From Nocardioides sp. SR21 (GTDB lineage Bacteria > Actinomycetota > Actinomycetes > Propionibacteriales > Nocardioidaceae): a stretch of 64,000 nt of DNA. The DNA is taken from NCBI RefSeq assembly GCF_022761125.1, contig NZ_JAKWJR010000006.1, positions 248,001 through 312,000 on the forward strand. Direction: 5' to 3'. The notes under the pieces were generated by a model. It worked only from the letters and a program-made list of their open reading frames with translations. It did not search any database and was not told the origin of the DNA. A program made the translations under genes and the position numbers. Of this stretch, positions 37,349-45,872 are shown one piece after another (within the stretch, counting starts at the first letter, position 1; each line of letters starts with the position of its first letter).

Positions 37349-37989
37349 CGGCGGATCCCCCGCAGCCCCTCGGGGGTGGCGTACCGCTCGAGGTAGGCGG
37401 CGACCATCACCATGCCCTCCTCGACGATCTTCCGGTTCCCGGACCGGTCGTGCTCGTAGGCGAGCTGGAAGACCCGGTCGCCGGTCTCGACGGCGAGCAG
37501 CGCGACGTCCGGGCGCAGGTCCGGCGGGGCGATCCCGGCCTCGACGGCGAACTCCCGCAGCATGGTGGCCGTGCGCGCGTTGTGCTCGCGGCCGAACCGG
37601 TGCACGGCGACGTTGGTGCGCCCGCGCAGGTAGATCTCCACGAACGCGGGCCGCCGCCGGTAGACCTCGACGTACGCCGACATCGTCGTGCGCACCAGGG
37701 TCCACATGGACAGCATCTCGAGGGTGGCGAGGTCGGCGGCGACCTGCGTGTCCATCTCGTCCATGTCTCGTTGAGCGAGGGCGAGGAGGACGTCCTCCTT
37801 GTCGGCGAAGTACTGGTAGAGCCCGGCGACCGGGACCTCCGCGGCGAGCGCGATGTCGCGGGTGGTGAGCGCCTCGACGCCGCGCTCGACCACCAGCCGA
37901 GCGGCCGCGTCGAGGAGGTCCTCGACCCGGCGGCGACTGCGCTCCTGGCGCGGGACCCGTCGCGTCGGGGCGGTGGCGGTGGCGGGCAC
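37345..37989 (-). CDS. TetR-family transcriptional regulator
   Basis: 214 residues. The N-terminal TetR helix-turn-helix is at about residues 23-65 (ALTTRDIALAAEVPVAGLYQ, then YFADKEDVLLAL). The C-terminal ligand-binding domain is helical (about 75-205). It is first gene of the aldolase-kinase operon and divergent from the amine oxidase. A perfect 17-bp palindrome lies 25 bp upstream of its start and 17 bp from the oxidase start, so it probably represses both directions until an unknown ligand binds. Confidence 0.92.
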   Translation of the reverse strand: MPATATAPTRRVPRQERSRRRVEDLLDAAARLVVERGVEALTTRDIALAAEVPVAGLYQYFADKEDVLLALAQRDMDEMDTQVAADLATLEMLSMWTLVRTTMSAYVEVYRRRPAFVEIYLRGRTNVAVHRFGREHNARTATMLREFAVEAGIAPPDLRPDVALLAVETGDRVFQLAYEHDRSGNRKIVEEGMVMVAAYLERYATPEGLRGIRR

Positions 37990-38013
37990 GGGAGAAGCGT
38001 AGGCCAGAAACCC

Positions 38014-38030
38014 GAATCTGACACAGATTC
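38014..38030. promoter_or_regulatory. TetR operator in divergent promoter
   Basis: GAATCTGACACAGATTC: perfect 7-bp half-sites with a 3-bp spacer, in the 57-bp gap between the TetR gene and the amine oxidase. The base composition is AT-richer than its surroundings. It is almost certainly the autoregulatory operator. Confidence 0.85.
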
Positions 38031-38046
38031 AGATATGGAGACGAGA

Positions 38047-39513
38047 ATGCAGCTGACTCGACGTACCCTGCTGGGCGCGACCGGCCTCACCCTCGGCACC
38101 GGCGCCCTGCACGACGCGGTGGCCGCCGGGTCCCGCCAGGGACGGCTGCCGCGACGGGTCGACACCGTGGTCGTCGGCGCCGGCATCTCCGGCCTCGTCG
38201 CCGCCCGCGAGCTGGCCGACGCCGGGCAGGACGTGCTGGTGCTGGAGGCGCGTGACCGGGTCGGCGGCCGGGTGCTCAACCACCGCCTCGCGCCGGGCGC
38301 GACCATCGAGTCCGGCGGTGCGTTCATCGGGCCGACCCAGGACCACATCGCGGCGCTCGCCGAGGAGCTGAAGGTCCCGACGTTCCTCGAGTACAACGAG
38401 GGCAACAGCGTCTACATCTCGTCGCTGACCGGGCGGACGGAGTACTCCGGAACGGTCCCGCCGGACCCGACCATCCTCCCGGACGCCGCCCTGCTCCTCC
38501 AACGGATCGACTCGATGGCGGCCGAGATCGACGTCGCGGCGCCGTGGGACCACCCGAGCGCCTCCGCGTGGGACGCCCAGACGCTCGGCGAGTGGATCCG
38601 CGCCAACGCGATCAACGCCGACGGCGTCGAGAACCTCATCGAGAGCTGGACCCAGCCCGGCTTCGGAGCCGACCCGAACGAGCTCTCGCTGCTCTACGTG
38701 CTCTGGTACGTCGCCTGCTCGGGCGACGAGCAGAACGTCGGCACGTTCGCCCGCAACTCCGACACCGCGAACGGCGCCCAGGAGCGCCGCTTCGTCGGCG
38801 GCTCCCAGCTCATCCCGCTCCGGCTCGCGCGCTGGCTCGGCGACATCGTGACGCTGGGCGCACCGGTCCGCCGGATCGTGCAGCAGGACGGCCACGTCGT
38901 CGTGCACAGCGGCCGCGGCTCCGTCCGGGCGAAGCGCGTGATCGTCGCCGCTCCCCCGCCACTGGTGCTCGACATCGAGTGGTTCCCGCGGCTGCCGTCC
39001 CGGCGCCTGCAGCTGCTGCGGCACCTCGACATGGGCCAGCTGATGAAGTGCGACGCGGTCTACGAGACCCCGTTCTGGCGCGAGGCCGGGCTCAACGGCT
39101 TCGGCATCAACGACAGCGGTGCGGCCCGCGCGGTCTTCGACAACAGCCCGAAGAACGGCGAGCCGGGCGTCCTGCTGGCGTTCGTCGGCGGCTCGACGTG
39201 GCGGCGGTACGGCGTGCTCCCCCAGGCGGCCCGCAGGACGGCGGTGCTCGAGGGGTTCGCCGCGATGTTCGGCGAGCAGGCGCTGCACCCGATCGACTAC
39301 GTCGAGCACGACTGGACGCACGAGCGCTGGACGACCGGGGGCCCGACCGCGATCTACGCCCCCGGCACGATGGTGGAGTTCGGCTCGGCCATCCGGAAGC
39401 CGTTCGGCCGGGTGCACTGGGCCGGCACCGAGACGTCGACGTACTGGACCGGCTACATGGACGGCGCCGTCCGTGCCGGCCAGCGCGCGGCCATCGAGGT
39501 GAGCGAGCGGTGA
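38047..39513 (+). CDS. Tat-exported flavin monoamine oxidase
   Basis: 488-residue FAD-dependent amine oxidase. The N-terminus MQLTRRTLLGATGL has a twin-arginine motif (Arg5-Arg6) and a hydrophobic stretch, so it is probably exported folded with its FAD. The dinucleotide site VVVGAGISGLVAAREL starts near residue 41, and VLEARDRVGGRV follows; the C-terminal FAD block is HWAGTETSTYWTGYMDGAVRAG. ATG 38047 has GGAG 6 bases upstream; the in-frame ATG at 38035 lies almost on the operator without a ribosome-binding site. It oxidises an amine to aldehyde, ammonia and H2O2; the amine is unknown. Coupled (GTGA) to a propeller protein. Confidence 0.9.
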   Translation: MQLTRRTLLGATGLTLGTGALHDAVAAGSRQGRLPRRVDTVVVGAGISGLVAARELADAGQDVLVLEARDRVGGRVLNHRLAPGATIESGGAFIGPTQDHIAALAEELKVPTFLEYNEGNSVYISSLTGRTEYSGTVPPDPTILPDAALLLQRIDSMAAEIDVAAPWDHPSASAWDAQTLGEWIRANAINADGVENLIESWTQPGFGADPNELSLLYVLWYVACSGDEQNVGTFARNSDTANGAQERRFVGGSQLIPLRLARWLGDIVTLGAPVRRIVQQDGHVVVHSGRGSVRAKRVIVAAPPPLVLDIEWFPRLPSRRLQLLRHLDMGQLMKCDAVYETPFWREAGLNGFGINDSGAARAVFDNSPKNGEPGVLLAFVGGSTWRRYGVLPQAARRTAVLEGFAAMFGEQALHPIDYVEHDWTHERWTTGGPTAIYAPGTMVEFGSAIRKPFGRVHWAGTETSTYWTGYMDGAVRAGQRAAIEVSER

Positions 39514-40526
39514 AGCGCCTGCTGGCGGTCGTGCTCGCGACGCTCCTCCTCGCCCCACCCGCCGCCGCGGAGCCCCGCACGACCTGGGACACCGAGGTCT
39601 TCTCGCTGGTGCCGGCTCCGGGGTACCCGGCGTACGTCCACGCGCACACGAACGGGCGCGTGTACGCCGGCACCTACATCGCGTCGGGCAGCACGGTGCC
39701 GTCACGGGTGTTCGAGTGGACCGGCGACGGGACGCTGCTGCGGTCGTGGCGGGTGCCCGGCCAGCTCCTCGACGAGGACCACGGTGTGCAGGTCGCGAAC
39801 CAGACGCGAGACGGGCACCTGGTGCTGCTCGAGACGTCGACGCGGTCGATCCTGACCCTCGACGTCAGGACCGGGCGGTTCCGCCGGGTCGCGACGTTCC
39901 CCGACGGCGCGGTCCCCAACTACGCGTCGTGGGGCCCGGGTGGCGAGCTCTACGTGACCGACTACGCCGACGGGGTGATCTGGCGGCTGCCGCACGGCTC
40001 GCGGACGCCGCAGCGGTGGTTCGAGTCACCGGCTCTCACGGGCGCGCTCGAGTTCGGCACGACCGGCATCCGCTACCGCCCCGGCCGGCGCGACTTCCTC
40101 ATCACCCAGCAGACCGTCAGCGACGGCAGCGTCCTGCCGACCAACGGCGCTCTCTACCGGCTCTCCGTCGACCGCGAGCTCGAGACGCTCTGGACCTCGC
40201 AGCCCGGCGACCTCCCCGACGGCTTCGGCATCGGCCGGTCGGGCCACGTGTACGTCGCGCTCGCCGGCCTCTCGAACCAGCTGGTCGAGCTCACCGCGGA
40301 CGGCGAGGAGGTGGCGCGGTTCCCGGAGACGCCGGTGACCGGCGCCAACGGCTCGCCGATCCCGTTCGACACCCCGTGCAGCGCGACGTTCCTCGGAAAG
40401 CGGATCCTCGTGGCGAACCAGTCCGCGATCGCGGGGGACGCGTCCCACCAGGCGATCCTCGACGTGTACGTCGGCGAGGCCGGGCGGGCGCCGTACCTCC
40501 CGAGGAGGGCCGGCTTCCGGCGATGA
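39510..40526 (+). CDS. Secreted SMP-30/NHL-like six-bladed beta-propeller protein
   Basis: 338 residues with a Sec signal peptide (MKRLLAVVLATLLLAPPAAA, cleavage near residue 20). The rest shows propeller repeats of the SMP-30/gluconolactonase or strictosidine-synthase-like type (GRVYAGTYIASG; DHGVQVANQTRDGHLVLLET; NYASWGPGGELYVTDYADGV; DGFGIGRSGHVYVALAG). Such proteins are lactonases or ligand binders. The GTG start overlaps the amine oxidase stop, so the two are made together and probably act in the same extracytoplasmic pathway. Catalytic calcium ligands cannot be assigned with confidence. Confidence 0.78.
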   Translation: MKRLLAVVLATLLLAPPAAAEPRTTWDTEVFSLVPAPGYPAYVHAHTNGRVYAGTYIASGSTVPSRVFEWTGDGTLLRSWRVPGQLLDEDHGVQVANQTRDGHLVLLETSTRSILTLDVRTGRFRRVATFPDGAVPNYASWGPGGELYVTDYADGVIWRLPHGSRTPQRWFESPALTGALEFGTTGIRYRPGRRDFLITQQTVSDGSVLPTNGALYRLSVDRELETLWTSQPGDLPDGFGIGRSGHVYVALAGLSNQLVELTADGEEVARFPETPVTGANGSPIPFDTPCSATFLGKRILVANQSAIAGDASHQAILDVYVGEAGRAPYLPRRAGFRR

Positions 40527-40607
40527 GCCGGACGCCGGGGCCGGGTCGCACGCCGTCGCCCGCCCGGCCGGGCTCTCCGTCAGCGCCCTCCGTCAGCCGA
40601 CGAGCGC

Positions 40608-40973
40608 TCAGCTGGCCTCGGGGTCCTCCGGCATCTCCGGCAGGTCCATGCCCTCGGTGATGCAATCGGTCATCTCGCCGGACTGCACCGACTCGATGGC
40701 CTTCTCGTCGTCCTCGCTCGGCTCGTAGTCCTCGTCCTGGTCGACGATGGCCTGCAGCGCCTCGTCGGACAGGTCGGAGTCGTGGAACGCCTCGGCGACG
40801 CAGTCCGCAACCTTCGCGTCGACCTCACCGCCCATCATCTCGCTGTCCTGCAGGCTCTCCGAGATGTCGTCGACGGACGGGCGGCCACCGTCGCCACCGC
40901 CACACGCACTGAGAGTGAGGAGGAGGGCGGACGACGCGGCCACGGCGGACAGGGTGCGCTTGGTGAGGGTCAT
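40608..40973 (-). CDS. Small acidic lipoprotein, unrecognised
   Basis: 121 residues with a lipoprotein signal peptide (MTLTKRTLSAVAASSALLLT) and lipobox LSAC, so Cys24 should be acylated. The mature part is very acidic (VDDISESLQDSEMMGGEVDA; DLSDEALQAIVDQDEDYEPS) and has two more Cys that could form a disulfide (AKVADCVAEAF and MTDCITEGM). The spacing of these Cys is typical of small actinobacterial secreted helical proteins. No known family. ATG 40973 was chosen because it starts the signal peptide; the frame extends upstream without homology. Confidence 0.75.
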   Translation of the reverse strand: MTLTKRTLSAVAASSALLLTLSACGGGDGGRPSVDDISESLQDSEMMGGEVDAKVADCVAEAFHDSDLSDEALQAIVDQDEDYEPSEDDEKAIESVQSGEMTDCITEGMDLPEMPEDPEAS

Positions 40974-41054
40974 GTCGCCATCCCTTCCCGCCGCCACGTG
41001 TCCGTAACCACGCGATCCGGTGGTCGAGACGGATCGGCGCACGCGGTCGGCCCG

Positions 41055-41567
41055 TCAGCGCGCGGCGGAGGAGGATTCCTGCCGGGGCTTGACGCCTGGC
41101 CCCGGACGCGGCGCGACGTCGCGGCGCTCGGGGACCAGGTGGCCCTCCTCGCAGACGAGCTCGGCGTGGACGACCGCTCCGCAGCCCCGGTGGGCGACCT
41201 CGACCGGCGGCCCCTCGGGGTCGGCGACGTACTTCGCGCCCCAGTCGGCGATGGCGACGAAGACCGGGTAGAGGTCGAAGCCCTTCGGCGTCAGGCGGTA
41301 CTCGTACCGCTCCCGCTGACCCTCGGGCCGGTACGGCACGCGCACCAGGATGCCGTGCTCGACGAGCAGCGCGAGCCGGTCGCTGAGCACCTGGCGCGGG
41401 ATGCCGCCGTGGTCGCGGATGTCCTCGAAGCGGCGGACACCGTTGAACACCTCGCGCAGCACCACGAGGACCCAGCGCTCGCCGAGGATCGCCATCGACC
41501 GGCCGACCGTGCAGTTGTCGGTCGACCACGCCAGCGCCGGCACTCCGTCGGCTCGTGGGGAGCTCAT
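41055..41567 (-). CDS. HxlR-family winged-helix regulator
   Basis: 170 residues. The HxlR core is at about 18-110: NCTVGRSMAILGERWVLVVL, FNGVRRFEDIRDHGGIPRQV, LSDRLALLVEHGILVR and YRLTPKGFDLYPVFVAIADW. The Cys at residue 19 is in the position used by some HxlR members to sense electrophiles or redox. The C-terminal ~50 residues contain two further Cys (HRGCGAVV, LVCEEGH) that may bind zinc. It is divergent from the thioesterase gene with a 65-bp gap, where it may bind. No clear operator palindrome is seen. Confidence 0.88.
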   Translation of the reverse strand: MSSPRADGVPALAWSTDNCTVGRSMAILGERWVLVVLREVFNGVRRFEDIRDHGGIPRQVLSDRLALLVEHGILVRVPYRPEGQRERYEYRLTPKGFDLYPVFVAIADWGAKYVADPEGPPVEVAHRGCGAVVHAELVCEEGHLVPERRDVAPRPGPGVKPRQESSSAAR

Positions 41568-41632
41568 CCCTCCAGCCTAGGGGAGGCTGAGTCCGGTTGA
41601 CAGACCCAGCGCGAACGCGCCACGCTGAGTCC

Positions 41633-42085
41633 GTGACCCAGACCCAGCCCCTCGACCCGGCCGCGATGAGCGGCTTCGACCAGCTGATGGCGATGCGCGA
41701 CGGCCTGATCCCGCCGGCGCCGATCGCGGACACGCTCGGCATGGTGAACTTCGACGGCGAGCCGGGATCGATCTCCGTCGAGCTCGACCCGGAGCTGCGG
41801 CACTACAACCCGCTCGGCACGGTCCACGGAGGCGTGATCTCCACGCTCCTCGACACCGCGGCCGGGTGCTCGGTGCACTCCACGCTCGCTGCGGGCGAGA
41901 TGTACACCTCGCTCGACCTCACGGTGAAGTTCCTGCGGCCCGCGACCGTCGACTCCGGGCGACTGCGCGCTGTCGGCAAGGTGATCCAGCGTGGGCGACG
42001 TACGGCACTGGCGGAGGCGCAGCTGTTCGACGGCAGCGGGAAGCTCGTCGCGCACGCGACGTCGAGCTGCATGATCTTCTCGTAG
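41633..42085 (+). CDS. PaaI-type hotdog thioesterase
   Basis: 150-residue hotdog-fold acyl-CoA thioesterase. The signature [14 protein letters not shown] begins near residue 64, after NPLGTV, and [15 protein letters not shown] is the conserved strand pair. The start is GTG 41633; a TTG 12 codons upstream is less likely. PaaI-type enzymes hydrolyse aryl- or acyl-CoA to protect the CoA pool. It is divergent from the HxlR regulator and followed 10 bp later by ung. Confidence 0.88.
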   Translation: MTQTQPLDPAAMSGFDQLMAMRDGLIPPAPIADTLGMVNFDGEPGSISVELDPELRHYNPLGTVHGGVISTLLDTAAGCSVHSTLAAGEMYTSLDLTVKFLRPATVDSGRLRAVGKVIQRGRRTALAEAQLFDGSGKLVAHATSSCMIFS

Positions 42086-42095
42086 TCTCCTGCCC

Positions 42096-42788
42096 GTGAG
42101 CGCGCTCGCGGGACTCGTCGACAGGGGCCTGATGGCCGAGGACTGGGCGGCGGCGCTGGCGCCGATGGACGACCAGGTCGCGGCGATGGGGCAGTTCCTG
42201 CGCGCGGAGCTCGCGGCCGGGCGGGACTACCTGCCGGCCGGCGACCAGGTGTTCCGCGCGTTCCAGCGCCCGCTGGCCGACGTACGCGTGCTGGTCGTCG
42301 GGCAGGACCCGTACCCGACGCCGGGCAACCCGATCGGACTGTCGTTCGCGGTCGGCAAGCACGTGCGGCCGCTGCCGCCGAGCCTGGTGAACATCTACCA
42401 GGAGCTGGCCAGCGACGTCGGCGTCACGCCTCCCCCGCACGGCGACCTGACCGCCTGGGCGGACCAGGGCGTGATGCTGCTGAACCGCACGCTGACCGTG
42501 CAGCCGCGCAGCTCCGGGTCGCACCACGGCAAGGGCTGGGAGCCGGTCACCCAGTGCGCGATCGAGGCGCTGGTGCGCCGCGGTGGTCCGTGCGTGGCGA
42601 TCCTGTGGGGCAGCCACGCCCAGAAGCTCAGGCCGATGCTCGGCTCGGTGCCGTCCGTCGAGTCTCCGCACCCGTCGCCGCTCTCGGCGTACCGCGGCTT
42701 CTTCGGCTCGCGCCCGTTCAGCCGGGTCAACGCGCTGCTCGCGGAGCAGGGCGGCGTGGCGGTGGACTGGGCGCTCCCGATGGAATAA
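42096..42788 (+). CDS. ung: Uracil-DNA glycosylase (family 1)
   Basis: 230 residues. It removes uracil from DNA in base-excision repair. Diagnostic motifs: GQDPYPTPG with catalytic Asp71, the uracil-recognition LLNRTLTV with Asn, and the C-terminal [20 protein letters not shown] with the catalytic His. Length and motifs are complete. GTG start 42096. It lies between the thioesterase and the DODA-type dioxygenase on the same strand. Confidence 0.97.
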   Translation: MSALAGLVDRGLMAEDWAAALAPMDDQVAAMGQFLRAELAAGRDYLPAGDQVFRAFQRPLADVRVLVVGQDPYPTPGNPIGLSFAVGKHVRPLPPSLVNIYQELASDVGVTPPPHGDLTAWADQGVMLLNRTLTVQPRSSGSHHGKGWEPVTQCAIEALVRRGGPCVAILWGSHAQKLRPMLGSVPSVESPHPSPLSAYRGFFGSRPFSRVNALLAEQGGVAVDWALPME

Positions 42789-42789
42789 A

Positions 42790-42803
42790 GTTTAAGTATC
42801 AAC
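42790..42803. promoter_or_regulatory. AT-rich imperfect palindrome before the dioxygenase gene
   Basis: GTTTAAGTATCAAC, with outer GTT/AAC symmetry, stands out from the GC-rich background and lies 8 bp before the dioxygenase ATG. It looks like a MarR-type repressor site or the -10 region of a promoter; I cannot decide which. Confidence 0.4.
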
Positions 42804-42810
42804 CATTGGA

Positions 42811-43602
42811 ATGAGCGTGAATGAGATGTCGACCGGCCGCATGCCCGCGCTGTACATCGGCCACGGCGCCCCGCCGCTCCTCGACGACCCGCTGTGGTCG
42901 GGGCAGCTGGCGAGCTGGGCGCAGGACCTGCCGCGCCCGAAGGCGATCCTGATCGTCAGCGCCCACTGGGAGTCCGCGCCGGTCTGCCTCAGCGCCAGCC
43001 GCGCCCCGCTGGTCTACGACTTCGGCGGCTTCGACCCGAAGTACTACGCGATGACCTACGAGACGCCGGACGCCACCGCGCTGGCGCACCAGGTCGCGGC
43101 GATGATGCCGTCGTCGGAGCCGGTCCACCAGCACGCCTCGCGCGGCCTCGACCACGGCGCCTGGGTGCCGCTGTCGATCATGTACCCCGACGCCGACATC
43201 CCGGTGCTGCAGATGTCGCTGCCCACCCACGACCCGGTCCGGCTGCTCAAGCTCGGCGAGCGGCTGCGCCCGCTGCGCGACGAGGGCGTGCTGGTCATCG
43301 GCTCCGGGTTCCTCACCCACGGCCTGCCGTTCCTCAACGACTGGCGCATCGACGCCGACGTCCCCGGCTGGTCCGGCGACTTCGACGCCTGGGCCGGCGA
43401 GGCGCTGGCCCGCGGCGACGTCGACGAGCTGGCGAACTACCGCTCGAAGGCGCCCGGTATGCCGTACGCCCACCCGACCGTCGAGCACTACTCCCCGCTC
43501 TTCGTCACCCTCGGCGCGGCCACGACTCCCGACGAGCCCGGCGTCCAGGTCATCGACGGGTTCTGGATGGGGCTGTCGAAGCGGTCGCTGCAGGTCGCCT
43601 GA
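42811..43602 (+). CDS. DODA-type class III extradiol ring-opening dioxygenase (LigB fold)
   Basis: 263 residues, matching the YgiD/DODA family (4,5-DOPA extradiol dioxygenase-like). Metal and active-site blocks are present: YIGHGAPP (His near residue 18), SAHWES (His near 52), RGLDHGAWVPL and SGFLTHGL. Such enzymes use non-haem Fe(II) or Zn(II) to open catechol-type rings; the natural substrate in soil actinobacteria is unknown. Several in-frame ATG/GTG codons lie in the first 10 residues (42811, 42826, 42841), so the exact start is uncertain. It is convergent with the aldo/keto reductase across the palindrome array. Confidence 0.88.
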   Translation: MSVNEMSTGRMPALYIGHGAPPLLDDPLWSGQLASWAQDLPRPKAILIVSAHWESAPVCLSASRAPLVYDFGGFDPKYYAMTYETPDATALAHQVAAMMPSSEPVHQHASRGLDHGAWVPLSIMYPDADIPVLQMSLPTHDPVRLLKLGERLRPLRDEGVLVIGSGFLTHGLPFLNDWRIDADVPGWSGDFDAWAGEALARGDVDELANYRSKAPGMPYAHPTVEHYSPLFVTLGAATTPDEPGVQVIDGFWMGLSKRSLQVA

Positions 43603-43611
43603 GGCGTTGTC

Positions 43612-43884
43612 GGAATCACCGGTTCACCGGTGATTCCTGCACTTATCGGGGGTTGCAACCCCTGAGAAGTGCCAGTTTCACCGGTGAACCGGTGATTCCT
43701 GCACTTATCGGGGGTTGCAACCCCTGAGAAGTGCCAGTTTCACCGGTGAACCGGTGATTCCTGCACTTATCGGGGGTTGCAACCCCTGAGAAGTGCCAGT
43801 TTCACCGGTGAACCGGTGATTCCTGCACTTATCGGGGGTTGCAACCCCTGAGAAGTGCCAGTTTCACCGGTGAACCGGTGAAAC
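43612..43884. repeat. Array of alternating palindromes, P-(Q-P)x4, period 62 bp
   Basis: Two palindromic modules alternate. Module Q (34 bp, GCACTT...AAGTGC with a perfect GGGGTTGCAACCCC core) occurs four times, at 43639-43672, 43701-43734, 43763-43796 and 43825-43858, all identical. Module P (ACCGG-4 bases-CCGGT, inverted flanks) occurs five times; the first is GGAATCACCGG-TTCA-CCGGTGATTCC (43612-43637) and the last GTTTCACCGG-TGAA-CCGGTGAAAC (43861-43884). The outermost flanks are mirror-like, so the whole array is nearly an inverted repeat. It fills the gap between convergent genes and has no coding role. It could be a multi-hairpin terminator or a protein-binding array. Confidence 0.95.
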
Positions 43885-43893
43885 CGACCGACG

Positions 43894-44850
43894 TCAGCCA
43901 GCGGTGACCGCGTCCAGCTCGGCCAGGTCCTCGGCGGTCGGCACCCAACGCAGCGCGGCGGCGTTCGCCCGCACCTGGTCGCCGGAGGTCGCGCCGGAGA
44001 TCACCGATGCCACCGCGGGCTGGGCGGCGAGCCCGGCGATCGCCACGTCGAGCGGCGAGAGGTCGCGGGCGGCGGCGTACTTCTCGAACACCTCGATCCG
44101 GTCCCAGTCGGCGTTCGCGAGCCACGACGAGCGGGTGGGATCCAGCGCTGCACGCGAGCCCTCCGGAGCCGACTCCCCGCGACGGTACTTGCCGGTGAGC
44201 AGGCCGTACTCCAGCGGGAAGAACGGCAGGATGCCGAGCCCGAACTGCTCGCAGGCCGGCGTGACCTCGGCCTCGACGGTCCGGTCGAGCAGCGAGTAGC
44301 GGTTCTGCACCGACACGAACGCCTCCAGGCCGGCGGTGCGAGCCGTCCACGCGGCGTCGGCGACCTGCCAGCCGTCGAAGTTCGAGCAGCCGACGTACCG
44401 GACCTTGCCCTCGCGGACCAGGTCGGTCAGCGCCGACAGCGTCTCCTCGATCGGCGTGACGCCGTCCGGCTCGTGCAGCTGGTAGAGGTCGATGTGGTCG
44501 GTGCCGAGCCGCTGCAGCGACGCCTCCACCGCACGCCGCACGTAGCGTCGCGAGGCGCGGGCGCCGAAGTCGTTGCCGAGTGTGCCCTGCATGTCCATGC
44601 CGAACTTCGTGGCCACGACGAACTCGTCACGCTGGCCACGCAGGGCCTCGCCGAGCAGCCGCTCGCTCTCGCCCGGAGGAGCGCCGTAGATGTCCGCGGT
44701 GTCGAGCAGCGTCACGCCGGTGTCGCGCGCGGCCGCGAGGATGTCGCGCACGCCGTCGAGGTCGACGCGTCGGCCGAACGCGTTGCAGCCGATCCCGACC
44801 GCGCTCACCATCAGTCCCGAGTCGCCCAGCGGGCGGTACGTCATCGTCAC
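43894..44850 (-). CDS. Aldo/keto reductase
   Basis: 318-residue NADPH-dependent (alpha/beta)8-barrel oxidoreductase. It has LLDTADIYGAPPGESERLLG (catalytic Asp and Tyr near residues 50-56), the lysine in VVATKFGMDM, the His in DLYQLHEPD and the C-terminal NADP-binding segment ASVISGATSGDQVRANAAA. It belongs to the general AKR group (AKR5/AKR11-like); the physiological substrate is unknown. The start is GTG 44850, or ATG 44844 two codons later. It is the first gene left of the palindrome array. Confidence 0.92.
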   Translation of the reverse strand: MTMTYRPLGDSGLMVSAVGIGCNAFGRRVDLDGVRDILAAARDTGVTLLDTADIYGAPPGESERLLGEALRGQRDEFVVATKFGMDMQGTLGNDFGARASRRYVRRAVEASLQRLGTDHIDLYQLHEPDGVTPIEETLSALTDLVREGKVRYVGCSNFDGWQVADAAWTARTAGLEAFVSVQNRYSLLDRTVEAEVTPACEQFGLGILPFFPLEYGLLTGKYRRGESAPEGSRAALDPTRSSWLANADWDRIEVFEKYAAARDLSPLDVAIAGLAAQPAVASVISGATSGDQVRANAAALRWVPTAEDLAELDAVTAG

Positions 44851-44872
44851 GGGTCAGACAGTACGACGGCCC

Positions 44873-45814
44873 TCACCGCAGCCCGGGGAACGTCCACGTC
44901 CCGTTGAGGATCTCCGGTCGCGGGCGGTACAGGCGCACGAGGTAGTTCCACCCGTCGACGATCGGGATCGAGTTGCGCGCGGGGTCGCCGTCACCGCCGA
45001 AGCGCACCGTCACGCCCCGGTCGTCGTCGCGTGCAGCGGTGATGCTGTTGACGCTGTACGCCCCCGCGGCGTTCGGCTCGAAGAACCCCGCGGCGTTGTA
45101 GACCGAGATCGACCAGAAGCCGTCGACGGGGACGTCGGCCGGCACCCTGAGCTCGTACTCCCCGACCGGCAGACCCGGGTCGACTCCGACGTACGTCGCT
45201 TCTGCGTCGGGCAGACCGCCCCAGCCGGCCGCCGTACCGATCAGGTGCTTGACGGGGTCGACGTCCTCCGCGCGGCCGAAGCTGTGCTCGAACGACGTCA
45301 TGTCGCGGGCCAGATCGAGCAGCGCGGTGCGGGTGCGGTCGAAGCTCGTCGCGTCGTACTCGGGCATCTCGAACGGCCGCGCGCTCGCCGCCTGGATCAC
45401 GACCTGGTCCTGCAGCGCGGCCACCGCCGCCAGGTCGGCCGGGTCCCGCGGATCGGCCAGGGTGCGCACGGCGACGGTGACGTGGCCGCTGCCGAGGTCG
45501 GCGGCGCTGAGCTCGTGGCGGCCGGGCTCGTGGATGACCTGGTTGATGTAGTGGTCCTCGTTGACGACCATCGCCGACAGGTAGCGCTCGCCGGCGTCGG
45601 GCAGCGTCAGCGTCGCCCCGCCCGAGACGTCGACGACCGCGAAGCTGTAGAGCGTGTCCCGGTTCAGCCGGATCACCGTCTGCCGCTCGATCGCGGCCGG
45701 TTCCCGGTTGTGCAGGAACGTGTTCACGCCTCCGGCGTCGCGCTGCAGCCCGGCGAACATCCGGTGCGTCTCGGCGCGCGCGAAGTTCTGGACGTTGACC
45801 CGTTGACTCCCCAT
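44873..45814 (-). CDS. DUF1254/DUF1214-domain protein
   Basis: 313 residues. The N-terminal DUF1254 block (VNVQNFARAETHRMFAGLQR; FLHNREPAAIERQTVIRLNR; DTLYSFAVVDVSGGATLTLP) and C-terminal DUF1214 block (FWSISVYNAAGFFEPNAAGA; YSVNSITAARDDDRGVTVRF) define the family. Its function is poorly characterised; members are often found near catabolic or redox genes. No signal peptide is seen, though many relatives have one, so this may be a cytoplasmic branch. It lies between the aldo/keto reductase and the aldehyde dehydrogenase, all leftward. Confidence 0.82.
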   Translation of the reverse strand: MGSQRVNVQNFARAETHRMFAGLQRDAGGVNTFLHNREPAAIERQTVIRLNRDTLYSFAVVDVSGGATLTLPDAGERYLSAMVVNEDHYINQVIHEPGRHELSAADLGSGHVTVAVRTLADPRDPADLAAVAALQDQVVIQAASARPFEMPEYDATSFDRTRTALLDLARDMTSFEHSFGRAEDVDPVKHLIGTAAGWGGLPDAEATYVGVDPGLPVGEYELRVPADVPVDGFWSISVYNAAGFFEPNAAGAYSVNSITAARDDDRGVTVRFGGDGDPARNSIPIVDGWNYLVRLYRPRPEILNGTWTFPGLR

Positions 45815-45872
45815 GCGGGCAACCCTTCCGGCCCGCGAGCGTCGTTCGGTTCACCCTGACCGGGTGAACCCG

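Noticed and set aside
43612..43884. CRISPR array
   Set aside because: The would-be spacers are all identical and are themselves palindromes, the period is 62 bp, and no cas genes are nearby.
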